From Parapedobacter sp051400755 (GTDB taxonomy: Bacteria > Bacteroidota > Bacteroidia > Sphingobacteriales > Sphingobacteriaceae): a stretch of 64,000 nt of DNA. The notes beneath the pieces are model-generated. The model was not told where the DNA came from. It made no database searches and worked only from the letters and a program-made list of their open reading frames with translations. Location: positions 620,001-684,000 of the forward strand of contig NZ_JBLFFL010000001.1 in NCBI RefSeq assembly GCF_051400755.1, written 5' to 3'. Made by a program: the position numbers and the translations under genes. Positions 42,051-51,808 of this stretch are shown here, one piece after another. How positions within the stretch are numbered: the stretch's first letter is position 1; each line of letters begins with the position of its first letter.

Positions 42051-42716
42051 CTAAAGCGTGTAGCGGAATCCTCCGTCGCGTTCCCGGCCGGTCACCGTTC
42101 CGGTTTTCAGGAGGTGATTCAGCCGGAAGGCCACTACTTTCTTGAGCTTGGAAAGCCCGTAGTCGGGGTCCAACCCATTGAGGTGGTCAATCAGTTCTTC
42201 CTTGGTGCTATCGGGCTTTTTTTCCAACGCATAACGTATTTTTTGATCCATCGTAGCCGAGGGGTCAAAAGAAGCTTTCCTTCTGGGCCTTTTTACCGCC
42301 GTAGCGGCAACCGTAGCAATGGCCTCGGGTGTAGCCGTTGTCCGCCGCTTGCGCCGTGCCGGCTGCTCTTTTGGCTCTTTTACCGCCGCAGCGGCCACCG
42401 TAGCAATGGCCTCGGGCGTAGCCGCCGCCTTCGGTGGCTTCGGCAGACGCTTGGGCTTGGCGATCGGCTTGGTTAACTCCACGGGTGCCGGATCTGCGGG
42501 TGAGGCCTTCTTCGCCGCTTGCTTCAGGAGGACCTTTACCGCCTTTTCGTGCTTTTTCTTCTTCTTATTTTGTTTCTTGTACTTTTTATCCGCCGTTATA
42601 TCGACTCCGAGGGAAATAAGTGCAGCCTCGATCTTGCTCAATTCTTCATACAGGGATTGCCTGCGCTCATGAAGGTAGGTGAGCACATCACGGTCGCCAA
42701 TTTTTGATTTTGCCAT
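42051..42716 (-). CDS. Lys/Ala/Pro-rich basic protein, possibly nucleoid-associated
   Basis: A 221-residue protein. Residues 10-40 form a helical segment (LTYLHERRQSLYEELSKIEA). Residues 42-150 are low-complexity, very basic and Ala/Pro-rich, with a repeated unit TPEAIATVAA(A/T)AVK at 100 and 129. Residues 150-221 look like a winged helix (MDQKIRYALEKKPDSTKEEL, LIDHLNGLDP, VVAFRLNHLLKTGTVTGRER). This mixture resembles histone H1-like bacterial proteins, but the family is not recognised. It has a good TAAGTTTG promoter. Confidence 0.65.
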   Translation of the reverse strand: MAKSKIGDRDVLTYLHERRQSLYEELSKIEAALISLGVDITADKKYKKQNKKKKKHEKAVKVLLKQAAKKASPADPAPVELTKPIAKPKRLPKPPKAAATPEAIATVAAAAVKEPKEQPARRKRRTTATPEAIATVAATAVKRPRRKASFDPSATMDQKIRYALEKKPDSTKEELIDHLNGLDPDYGLSKLKKVVAFRLNHLLKTGTVTGRERDGGFRYTL

Positions 42717-42740
42717 GTTGCTATGTTAAATAATCTTTAT

Positions 42741-42771
42741 CAAACTTAGGTAAATTCGCTGTTATATGCAA
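42741..42771 (-). promoter_or_regulatory. Promoter of the basic protein gene
   Basis: On the minus strand a TTG is followed 20 bp later by TAAGTTTG (42741-42748), matching the Bacteroidota -33/-7 consensus, 25 bp before the start. Confidence 0.55.
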
Positions 42772-42822
42772 TATAATCGCGTTGCATATCATAACAAACC
42801 CGTCGGTTTTACCGCCAGCAGG

Positions 42823-43539
42823 TTACAGCCTTGCTGCTGCGGCAGTGTCGACCAACCAAGTGACCCGTTCGTCTGATGAGTCAAGAAGTTGCGCCGGGTA
42901 CTGCTCGATGTTCCGCGCTCCTTTCAGTACCTCGTAGAGCGCATCGGCTTTGCTGGCGCCGTAGGCGATGATCGCTAGGCGCGCCGCCCGGTTGATCAAC
43001 GGTACCGTCAGCGTGATGCGGTACATATCTTGGGCATGAAGGTAGTAAGCCACTACCCATTTACCCTGTTCATGCAGTACGCCCGTATGCGGAAACCAGG
43101 ATGCCGTATGCCCATCAGCCCCCATGCCTAACAGAACCAGGTCAAACTCCCCGTCGGGATGCAGGTGAAGCCGCAGGGTCCGCTCATATTCGCGGGCGAA
43201 CTCTTCAGGTGAAATACCGGCCGCCCACATCGGGAAAATCTGCGCCTGTGGGACCGGCACCTGATTCAACAAGGTGTCGAATGCCATGCGTGCATTGCTC
43301 CGCTCGTCATCTAAGGGCACCCAACGCTCATCACCCCAAAATACATAGATCTGCTCCCATTGGACCTGGCTACGGCAGGGCTCCGAGGCCAGCAACTGAT
43401 ATAATCCAACCGGAGAAGAACCCCCTGTCAGTGCCACGGTAAAATGCCCCTTTTGCGCGATGGCCTCCTTAGCCGCTTGCACAAATAACTGAGCTGCCTC
43501 AGCATTGAGCAGCTGTAAATCATCAAATTTTCGTATCAT
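42823..43539 (-). CDS. pgl: 6-phosphogluconolactonase
   Basis: A 238-residue cytoplasmic enzyme that hydrolyses 6-phosphoglucono-lactone to 6-phosphogluconate, the second step of the oxidative pentose phosphate pathway. The DevB-type motifs are present: VALTGGSSPVGLYQLLA, YVFWGDERWVPLDDERSN and LLGMGADGHTASWFPHTGVL. The start at 43539 gives the standard N terminus; a GTG at 43563 is possible. It directly follows zwf. Confidence 0.95.
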   Translation of the reverse strand: MIRKFDDLQLLNAEAAQLFVQAAKEAIAQKGHFTVALTGGSSPVGLYQLLASEPCRSQVQWEQIYVFWGDERWVPLDDERSNARMAFDTLLNQVPVPQAQIFPMWAAGISPEEFAREYERTLRLHLHPDGEFDLVLLGMGADGHTASWFPHTGVLHEQGKWVVAYYLHAQDMYRITLTVPLINRAARLAIIAYGASKADALYEVLKGARNIEQYPAQLLDSSDERVTWLVDTAAAARL

Positions 43540-43567
43540 TTGCTTTCTGCTAAATCCGGACACGCCC

Positions 43568-45070
<1,503 letters not shown>

Positions 45071-45106
45071 TCGTGAATATTGTTCTTTATTTTATTAACT
45101 AATCCG

Positions 45107-45580
45107 TTATCCGATGTTGCTTCCCCCTTGGAGCGCTTGCCGCTCCAGTGCAAGCACCTTTTGCAGTCGTCGCTCAAAACGCACTCCGCCATCATACTTC
45201 GCCTGCAGAAATGCCACTACGAGTTCCCAGATCAGCATTGGCCCGATGACACGCGCGCCTAAACACAGGAGGTTCATGTCGTCATGTTCCACCCCCTGTC
45301 GGGCCGAGTAGCTGTCGGTGATCAATGCCGCACGCACGCCGGGTATCTTGTTGGCAGCGATGGATACACCCACCCCGCTGCCGCACACCGCAATACCGCG
45401 ATCCACCTCCTTACCTACGATGGCCTGGGCTAGCGGCACGACGATGTCCGGATAATCATCCGCTGGATCATAATCCGCGGCACCGTAATCATGAACATGA
45501 TAACCCTGCTCGGCGAGCTTAGTTATCAACTGTTGTTTCTGTTCAATGCCCGCATGGTCCGCCGCAATCCCGATCTTCAT
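45107..45580 (-). CDS. rpiB: Ribose-5-phosphate isomerase B
   Basis: A 157-residue enzyme that interconverts ribose 5-phosphate and ribulose 5-phosphate. MKIGIAADHAGIEQKQQLI is the conserved start. The catalytic cysteine is in AVCGSGVGVSIAANK, and EHDDMNLLCLGARVIG follows. It is 36 bp upstream of zwf, fitting a pentose phosphate operon. No ATP or metal sites are expected for this family. Confidence 0.95.
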   Translation of the reverse strand: MKIGIAADHAGIEQKQQLITKLAEQGYHVHDYGAADYDPADDYPDIVVPLAQAIVGKEVDRGIAVCGSGVGVSIAANKIPGVRAALITDSYSARQGVEHDDMNLLCLGARVIGPMLIWELVVAFLQAKYDGGVRFERRLQKVLALERQALQGGSNIG

Positions 45581-45794
45581 TGTCGTGTCGCTTATATTAA
45601 AATTTTTGCTATTCCCACATCTCTATTTAAAGGCGGCTCAAGTTAGCCAAAAAATTCATAGCTCACTTAACCGTTGTGTCAAAATTTGAAATGGAGGGGC
45701 GATAGGTATAATTCAAGTTTTATAGCAATTGATGGGGAAATATCAATGGTCTCGGTATCCAAACATCTGTTTTTGATGTTAGAAGGCAATCGCA

Positions 45795-46160
45795 TTACAA
45801 AGGTTTTCTATACTGGCGTTGACGGATATTGTCTGCTTCAACCACTGTAAAAGCATCTTCGAATACCATGTCGGTCTGCTCCATCAGTCGCTGCAACATC
45901 CGGCCGGCAAACAACGGTTCAAGGCCTTTATCCCTGAAATAGATGACCGCTGGAGGGCTGTCAAGGCCATGGCGATAAATAATTTCACCATAGTCACTGT
46001 CAAATGTCAGTATAATCCGATTCTCCTGTTGGGCTACAGCAACGACCTCATTATCCGCGATACCAAACGTTTCCTCAGCAATACTTTTTATATCCAGTCC
46101 CAGTGTTCTTAGCAGTTTGATGCTCGGGAATGGAAAGTTTTCATTTGCAAGAAACCTCAC
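45795..46160 (-). CDS. DUF5615 PIN-like toxin
   Basis: A 121-residue small protein of the DUF5615 PIN-like group. ANENFPFPSIKLLRTLGLDI carries the first acidic position, TFDSDYGEIIYR the later one, and PAVIYFRDKG the strand before the last helix. The start codon is GTG at 46158-46160. The antitoxin stop lies one base upstream (TAA-C-GTG), so the two genes are coupled. The nuclease activity is inferred from PIN relatives. Confidence 0.85.
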   Translation of the reverse strand: MRFLANENFPFPSIKLLRTLGLDIKSIAEETFGIADNEVVAVAQQENRIILTFDSDYGEIIYRHGLDSPPAVIYFRDKGLEPLFAGRMLQRLMEQTDMVFEDAFTVVEADNIRQRQYRKPL

Positions 46161-46161
46161 G

Positions 46162-46398
46162 TTAAGCGATTTTGGTCAACGAAAAAAACAGTTCATTTTT
46201 CAGACAATCTTTTAAATAGGCAAATACCGCTTTGATATGGTCGGTTTTCAGCTGGGGGTAGCTTTCCAACAATTGCTGTTCAGTCCATCCAGACGACAGC
46301 AATTCAAGAATCAATTCGACAGATATACGTGTACCCTTTATCGTTGGCTTCCCAATCAGTATATTCCTGTCCGAAACGATATAATCTTGCCAAACCAT
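46162..46398 (-). CDS. DUF433 antitoxin
   Basis: A 78-residue DUF433 protein with the family pattern DRNILIGKPTIKGTRISVEL followed by LLSSGWTEQQLLESYP. The domain is a winged-helix that binds DNA and neutralises the DUF5615 toxin encoded immediately downstream. A TATCTTTG element 31-38 bp upstream is the likely promoter. Confidence 0.88.
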   Translation of the reverse strand: MVWQDYIVSDRNILIGKPTIKGTRISVELILELLSSGWTEQQLLESYPQLKTDHIKAVFAYLKDCLKNELFFSLTKIA

Positions 46399-46428
46399 GA
46401 TGCTATATATTAATCATATCAACTATCA

Positions 46429-46436
46429 CAAAGATA
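46429..46436 (-). promoter_or_regulatory. -7 element of the DUF433/DUF5615 operon
   Basis: TATCTTTG on the minus strand, 31 bp before the antitoxin start. The -33 element is weak. Confidence 0.5.
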
Positions 46437-46537
46437 CCAATAAATTTTAAGTCTTAAATAAGTTATCGATAACATCCTAATAGCCCCTAATCCCTTAGGG
46501 CGGAAGTATCACCCTTCCGCATGAATGGGTGCAATCG

Positions 46538-48157
46538 TTAATTTTGAAGTGCCGGTTTGGAGGCGGGTGCTTTTTTGAGTTTAAGCTGCTCCAAACTTTT
46601 TTTCTTCAATTTGCGATAAACAAGCAGGCTTATCGCGCCTAACACGATCCAGATCATGTCCAGCAGCAAGATGTCTATTTCCCCGTCTGCAAAGGTGGTC
46701 CACAGCCAGTTTTGGGCTAGGATACCATTGGCTAGGGGCACCATCAGCGACAGCACTGACCCTAGCAACAGGGTTTCGCGTGTGGTGCGGTTGATGCTCT
46801 TGCGGACCGTATAGTAGACGGCGAAGACCAGCCAGCTGAAGAAGTAGACGCGGTAGATGAATGCCATATCCGCAGCGGGGGCCATTTTGACGGCGATGAA
46901 TGTCAGCGCCGTCACCGGAAACATGGTCAGGCAGATGGCCATGTAACTATTGGCCAGCCATCGGTTGAACTTGCGTTTGTGGGCCGCCACATTGTTCTTA
47001 TCGCGCGCCACCAGCCAGATCATAATGCCAGAGGTAATTACGAGGCACCCCATCACGCCGAGCACGAAATAGACGATTTTCAGCAAAAAGCCGCCATAGT
47101 CGCCGAAATGCAGGCGGTAGATGGCTGCCTGCAGGTAGTCGGCATAGGCAGGCTGTCCGTAGGGCGATTCTTCTTCCACCACGGTCCCGGAAGCTACATC
47201 GTAAATCACATGGCCCGTGCCTGCCAAACTGCGCCGGTAGTCGGCATCAACCGCGATGGCCACGCGCATCTGCTCATCACCGAAGTTTTTGATCGCGATC
47301 CGCTTAATGAAGGCCGCTGGCCACTTGGCCTGCACCCGGTCTACATATTGCTGCACGCTCGGAAAGATGGGCAGGGGCTTACCGCTGTAGGTGCTTTCTA
47401 CGGCTATTTCGAAACCCAAATCCTGATAGACCTTGTCGCCATCACCATCGTAGATGAAGCTCCGGAACGGCTCTACAAACAGCGTATTGACGATGAGGAC
47501 AGCGCCCGTAAACGCAAAGACAAACTGGTAGGGAAAGCCGATGACACCCAGCACCGTATGCAGGTCGGTCCACGCCGCCTTGGTCTTTGCCCAGGGCCTG
47601 AACTGGTAAAACCCGGCTACCAGCTTATCCCAGTGGAGGAGCAGTCCGGTGATCAGCGCAAAGACGAATAAGAATGCCACCAAGCCCGCCACTACGTAGC
47701 CGAAGGGGTAACCGATCGGGATCGGCACTTCGTTGAGCTGTGCCAAGAAATGCAGGCGATATAGAAACTCGCCCATATCGTAATTTTCTTCGTAGGTTTT
47801 CTGCTTCCGGCTGTCAACATTATAGTAAAAGTAGCCGGCCTGGCTTGCACGTTTGTTTAACACGGTGTCCTGTGACGGCTCCACGTTGACATAGGCATCT
47901 GCCGAGTTTGGATAGCGATATATGATCACGTTGCGCCCGAGCAAGTCATACTCCCGCTCAAGCGAATCCATCAGTTGGGTATATACCTCCTTTTCCTTTG
48001 CCGCATTGACATAAGAAGCGTCGCGTTGCCACGCCGTGATCTCATCCTTGAAAAACGAAAACGATCCGGCGAAGAAAATGACGTAGAGCACAGCGCTGAT
48101 GATGATACCACTGATGGTATGCAAATGAAAATAGGTATTATAGTTTCTGTTGTTCAT
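46538..48157 (-). CDS. PepSY-associated transmembrane protein
   Basis: A 539-residue inner-membrane protein with the PepSY_TM layout. The first helix pair follows TYFHLHTISGIIISAVLYVI and a large periplasmic domain sits between TM segments. LHTVLGVIGFPYQFVFAFTG matches the family core, and four further helices occur in the C-terminal half. Such proteins are tied to siderophore or haem-iron reduction and uptake. The start at 48157 gives the expected short N terminus. It is followed upstream by two small membrane genes (48169, 48451), like the PepSY/DUF3649/DUF3325 group seen beside siderophore receptors, though no receptor is present here. Confidence 0.8.
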   Translation of the reverse strand: MNNRNYNTYFHLHTISGIIISAVLYVIFFAGSFSFFKDEITAWQRDASYVNAAKEKEVYTQLMDSLEREYDLLGRNVIIYRYPNSADAYVNVEPSQDTVLNKRASQAGYFYYNVDSRKQKTYEENYDMGEFLYRLHFLAQLNEVPIPIGYPFGYVVAGLVAFLFVFALITGLLLHWDKLVAGFYQFRPWAKTKAAWTDLHTVLGVIGFPYQFVFAFTGAVLIVNTLFVEPFRSFIYDGDGDKVYQDLGFEIAVESTYSGKPLPIFPSVQQYVDRVQAKWPAAFIKRIAIKNFGDEQMRVAIAVDADYRRSLAGTGHVIYDVASGTVVEEESPYGQPAYADYLQAAIYRLHFGDYGGFLLKIVYFVLGVMGCLVITSGIMIWLVARDKNNVAAHKRKFNRWLANSYMAICLTMFPVTALTFIAVKMAPAADMAFIYRVYFFSWLVFAVYYTVRKSINRTTRETLLLGSVLSLMVPLANGILAQNWLWTTFADGEIDILLLDMIWIVLGAISLLVYRKLKKKSLEQLKLKKAPASKPALQN

Positions 48158-48168
48158 GAGGATAACGA

Positions 48169-48447
48169 TCAAGCGCAGCGGTGGATGATCAAAAACAGGG
48201 CGGTGAGGGCGATATAGAACAACCAGATCTTCCACCCAGACTTGGCAAGGAAAGCCAGCAGCAACAGGATTGCCCAAACGATGTAACCGAAAAAGATGGT
48301 CGATACCAACGCATCTCTCCTATCGATCAGGTGACTGAGCATCAGGAAAAACGAGATCATTACGGCATACCCCCCGAAAAATCCGGCAGTGATCTTTACC
48401 CATCGTTGCCAAGGGGATGCGGTGAGGTATTTTTTGTTGGCCGGCAT
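48169..48447 (-). CDS. Small three-helix membrane protein
   Basis: A 92-residue protein with three hydrophobic helices (ITAGFFGGYAVMISFFLMLS, IFFGYIVWAILLLLAFLA, WKIWLFYIALTALFLIIHR). It may correspond to the DUF3649-like position in PepSY-linked iron operons. It lies 11 bp before the PepSY gene and 3 bp after the next small gene. Confidence 0.6.
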   Translation of the reverse strand: MPANKKYLTASPWQRWVKITAGFFGGYAVMISFFLMLSHLIDRRDALVSTIFFGYIVWAILLLLAFLAKSGWKIWLFYIALTALFLIIHRCA

Positions 48448-48450
48448 GAT

Positions 48451-48792
48451 TCAGAAGATAAACACCTCCAATGCCAGTAATACGGCATATAGCGCCGCCA
48501 CATGCCTCGCCCGCAGCATCCGCAGCGGCGTCACCGATACGATCAACGTGCCCGCAGCCATCAACATGACGATGAAACCAAATATGCCAGACCCGGCACC
48601 CAACAGGATAATGAGCGCAGCCAGCGTCGCCACTGCTAAGCCGAGGCATAATGCGTGCGTCAACCCGCTATGCGCTGACAGGTAGATCAAATAGGGCGGC
48701 CGACGGCCGAATGACACCTTCTTCGAGGTATTATACTGCAGATAAAAGAGGGAGAAAATCGCTAAAAATACCGTACTGTACATCACACGCAT
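48451..48792 (-). CDS. Small four-helix membrane protein
   Basis: A 113-residue protein with four hydrophobic segments (MYSTVFLAIFSLFYLQY, LCLGLAVATLAALIILLGAG, FGFIVMLMAAGTLIVSV, VAALYAVLLALEVFIF) and a conserved HSGLTHALC segment. It may be DUF3325-like by position. It is the first gene of the PepSY operon. A large hairpin lies about 50 bp upstream. Confidence 0.6.
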   Translation of the reverse strand: MRVMYSTVFLAIFSLFYLQYNTSKKVSFGRRPPYLIYLSAHSGLTHALCLGLAVATLAALIILLGAGSGIFGFIVMLMAAGTLIVSVTPLRMLRARHVAALYAVLLALEVFIF

Positions 48793-48843
48793 CTATATTA
48801 TTTAGATTAAATATAAACAGTGCGAAAGTATATAAATATTTTA

Positions 48844-48891
48844 ATCACCGCAACATCCGATTGAAAAAATATCAACGGATGCCGCGGTGAT
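48844..48891 (-). terminator. Large hairpin upstream of the PepSY operon
   Basis: A two-part stem, ATCACCGC-aa-CATCCG / CGGATG-cc-GCGGTGAT, with a 16-nt A-rich loop and A/T-rich sequence beyond it on the minus strand. It would end transcripts from the polysaccharide locus before the PepSY operon. Confidence 0.6.
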
Positions 48892-48907
48892 CGTCTTCCT
48901 ATGGGCT

Positions 48908-49260
48908 TTATTTATCTAATTCTTCTTTCGTCCAAGGCGTGATTCGGTCGGTCGTCTGCTCCCGGATTGCTTTCACCTGACTTTCCCGCACGGCAGGTGC
49001 CTTGTTACCCAAGTCATTCCGGATATAGCTGAGCACCGAGGCGATATACGCATCGTCATTGGCGGCCAATGGCGGCATCATGTTGGTATAGGTCTTACCA
49101 TCGATGGGTCCGGTGAGTCCATGAAGCAAGATTTTGATGAGTTTATCCGGATTTCCGTTGACATCGGCATTACCCGCAAGCGAAGGGGCAGCGGAACCAC
49201 TTCCACCGATATTCAGGCCTTTGCCGTCCCATGGCAAGTGGACCCGTTCCCCTTTTCGGA
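48908..49260 (-). pseudogene. C-terminal part of a c-type cytochrome, haem motif destroyed
   Basis: The frame to 48908 reads DGKGLNIGGSGSAAPSLAGN, ILLHGLTGPIDGKTYTNMMP with the distal Met, and ends IREQTTDRITPWTKEELD. This is the C-terminal half of a mono-haem cytochrome. Just upstream, CHG survives in another frame, but the first Cys of CxxCH is replaced and a frameshift separates it from DGKG, so the haem site is lost. Nothing before 49265 belongs to the gene. It looks like the stump left by a deletion at the edge of the polysaccharide locus. Confidence 0.75.
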
Positions 49261-49269
49261 AACCCTTCA

Positions 49270-50541
49270 TTATTTCCGTTGGGGTCTCAATACACTATAC
49301 GACCCTTTCCCTTGAAACCAAGCCGCAGCCTGACCCGCTAGCCAAAGGTAATGATCGGTGGGCAAGTCGTCCTCGATGCCGACGAATCGGAGCCCCTCAT
49401 CACCATTAAGGGGCGTATCTTTTTCATTGGCGGTTTTAAAGATAGCCGTACCTTCGTCAATCTCATCAAACATTGCAATATAGAGCGATTTGGCTCCGGC
49501 CTGCTTAGCAGCAACCACCTGTTGCCAGAAAAAATCGCCTTTCAGGCGCGGAATCTGATGATAGATCTCAGGATTTTGGTGCATATTACCCCATGTGAAC
49601 CCAACGAATACCAATGGCACATAGTCCACATCATTGGCCGCACACCAGGCAATATCTTCGGCAACCACCGAAGGCTCGAACGTTTTACTGTTATAACGAC
49701 CAACCGCCCATGGCATGATAACATCAGCCTTCCTGATGAGGGTGTGCAAAGCAGCCGAAGGCTCCGTATCCTTGCCCAGGCTACTCCAATAATAAGGTAC
49801 TCCCAGCATAATAGAGACGTTATGCTCGGGCGACTTCAACCGATCGACCAGTCGGTCCACATCCGCAACGGTATAACGCCGCCGGTCATTGAATCCGACT
49901 CCCCAAATGGTCATCATGGGTTTTCCCCGGTGCCACAGATAAGTGGGGTTCACGGCCGGGTCGGTCAGTTTAAACGTTTTTACAAGCTCTTTCCAATCTG
50001 CCTCCACGAGTGCAATGTCCTCACTGCGGCAACCACTCAGATCGTACATCACACTGATCGCCCTGCCGTATTTTTTAGCGGCCTTCAATGCGTTTTCAAG
50101 CACCTTATTAAAATGTCTTTTACCGGATGTGCTCTTGATTTCACCCACAAAGCGTTGCATGTGGACACCATCAATTCCATACTCCTTCATCCATTTGAAA
50201 TGCAAATCCACGCTTTCCTCATCATAGGGACTGTACAAATAGGCATCTCGTCCATCTGCAAACTTAAATGGCGATTTATACGTTTTCGTATATTCCCGGA
50301 TATCGGGCCAGAAATCAACGTTCGTATTGCCCGGCTCAAAAACACCGCCCTTACCCCGATAATGGTACCATCCCCGATTGGAATCGTCTCCCTCGGCTGC
50401 AAACCACCCTTGATAACCGGCCATCACCAAGCCGGTGTAGGAAGGGTAGACGGGTTGTGCGTGGTTTTCTGTCTGGGCAAAAAGGCTGTGCCCGATGAAC
50501 AACCATGTGAGCGTAGCAATAAGATGGCGTAAGCTTTTCAT
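49270..50541 (-). CDS. Glycoside hydrolase family 71/99-like protein (secreted)
   Basis: A 423-residue exported protein (signal IATLTWLFIGHSLFAQ). The TIM-barrel core begins YPSYTGLVMAGYQGWFAAEG and keeps DAYLYSPYDEESVDLHFKWM, EYGIDGVHMQRFVGE, YDLSGC and WGVGFNDRR. SLYIAMFDEIDEGTAIFK supplies acidic residues near the C terminus. The family includes GH99 endo-alpha-mannosidases and GH71 alpha-1,3-glucanases. With GH92 beside it, alpha-mannan or N-glycan is the likely substrate. A close paralogue lies at 55399. It is the last intact gene of the locus. Confidence 0.85.
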   Translation of the reverse strand: MKSLRHLIATLTWLFIGHSLFAQTENHAQPVYPSYTGLVMAGYQGWFAAEGDDSNRGWYHYRGKGGVFEPGNTNVDFWPDIREYTKTYKSPFKFADGRDAYLYSPYDEESVDLHFKWMKEYGIDGVHMQRFVGEIKSTSGKRHFNKVLENALKAAKKYGRAISVMYDLSGCRSEDIALVEADWKELVKTFKLTDPAVNPTYLWHRGKPMMTIWGVGFNDRRRYTVADVDRLVDRLKSPEHNVSIMLGVPYYWSSLGKDTEPSAALHTLIRKADVIMPWAVGRYNSKTFEPSVVAEDIAWCAANDVDYVPLVFVGFTWGNMHQNPEIYHQIPRLKGDFFWQQVVAAKQAGAKSLYIAMFDEIDEGTAIFKTANEKDTPLNGDEGLRFVGIEDDLPTDHYLWLAGQAAAWFQGKGSYSVLRPQRK

Positions 50542-50546
50542 AATAC

Positions 50547-51785
50547 TTATTTATTGGGTTGAATGATACGGTTATATAGTTCTTCGGCATGATCCACACA
50601 GGCAACAGCCTGTATGACGGCATTCGGATTATCAACGGTCAATGGTTCAGCTGCCGTATAATTGCGCATCCGGCAACCGAAAAGTGAAATGGTTAGCCGC
50701 TTGTCGCCTTTTACCCACAGAAAATCATAGGACTTCTCCAGATTGGTGAGTGCACCATTTCCTCCGGAAAATGCTTCCACATTCGAAATGGCGGTATGCC
50801 CTTGCCCTTCAATAATAATGGGGCGCGTTTCTTCCAGCGTGTTTCCGGCATTGGCGATAATGGAGCCCTGGGCAATCTGCCAATTCCGGTTTTTGGTATT
50901 CGCTCCTTCCTTGTATATTCCGACAGCAACGCAGTCCAGATTGAAGTTGGTCAACTGGCCATAGCTTTCACTGCCCAAATGGATGCCTCCCCAGGTGGCA
51001 AACGTAAATATATCCATCAACTGAGCGTTGTCGGTGTGATTGACGCTGTATGCGAAGGTACCACGGTCCACCACCGAGTCGATAACCGCCTTTGAAAAGC
51101 GGTAACCGATTTCACGCATAATCGCGGGATTGACATGGCAATGCAAAAACCGCGGAATGTCATAACAATAGTCTATCCGGATGAATTCGCCGCTCAGCGG
51201 ATATCCGTAACAGTGTTCAACGAGAATCAACTCGCATTTGAACTTGGGATCAGCATTGAAATCCATGGCAACATACTCGCCATAGAAGGTCAAATCCGAA
51301 AGCGTAACCCCCTGCATGAACGCCGTTTTATTCACTTGTATCGTCGGCGGATAGGGGATCACCTTGGCTGGATCTTCAAGTTCCTGTTCGGAATACCAAA
51401 ACTGGACACCTTCTATGCGGGTGCCGGATTCTACGACGATAAACGGTTGGCTATCGTCGGTAATATTGAACACGCTGCCCACGGGTCGCTTGGCTTCGGG
51501 ATGTCGGGTACCCCTTGGCGTAGGGCCGTTGGCCCCTACAAGCGAAACATTTTTCTTTAGGATAATACCCCCGTCAATCGGATAAGGCACTTCAACAGGT
51601 TCGATGTATAACGCTGCACCGCTACGGGTTGCCCAGTCAATGGCTTTTTGCAGGTTTTTTGCATTTACGGATGCCTCGTTGGTGGGGAGCACCCCAAACT
51701 CCTGGATACTCTTCATTTGAGCGCTAACAGTTGATAATACACCAACTGCTAAAAAGAACATAAGTATAAAACGTGTTTGTTTCAT
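50547..51785 (-). CDS. Secreted pectate-lyase-like parallel beta-helix protein
   Basis: A 412-residue exported protein (signal RFILMFFLAVGVLSTVSAQ). The N-terminal repeat SIQEFGVLPTNEASVNAKNL and QKAIDWATRSGAALYIEPVE is the standard start of the Pectate_lyase_3/GH28-like beta helix. Repeated rungs follow (GVQFWYSEQELEDP, GVTLSDLTFYGEYVAMDF, SNVEAFSGGNGALTNLEKS). The general-acid Asp pair of GH28 is not evident. It may be a binding or lyase protein for the same glycan. The start at 51785 matches the signal peptide. Confidence 0.75.
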   Translation of the reverse strand: MKQTRFILMFFLAVGVLSTVSAQMKSIQEFGVLPTNEASVNAKNLQKAIDWATRSGAALYIEPVEVPYPIDGGIILKKNVSLVGANGPTPRGTRHPEAKRPVGSVFNITDDSQPFIVVESGTRIEGVQFWYSEQELEDPAKVIPYPPTIQVNKTAFMQGVTLSDLTFYGEYVAMDFNADPKFKCELILVEHCYGYPLSGEFIRIDYCYDIPRFLHCHVNPAIMREIGYRFSKAVIDSVVDRGTFAYSVNHTDNAQLMDIFTFATWGGIHLGSESYGQLTNFNLDCVAVGIYKEGANTKNRNWQIAQGSIIANAGNTLEETRPIIIEGQGHTAISNVEAFSGGNGALTNLEKSYDFLWVKGDKRLTISLFGCRMRNYTAAEPLTVDNPNAVIQAVACVDHAEELYNRIIQPNK

Positions 51786-51808
51786 GGATCTGGTATTTGA
51801 TGAACTGA

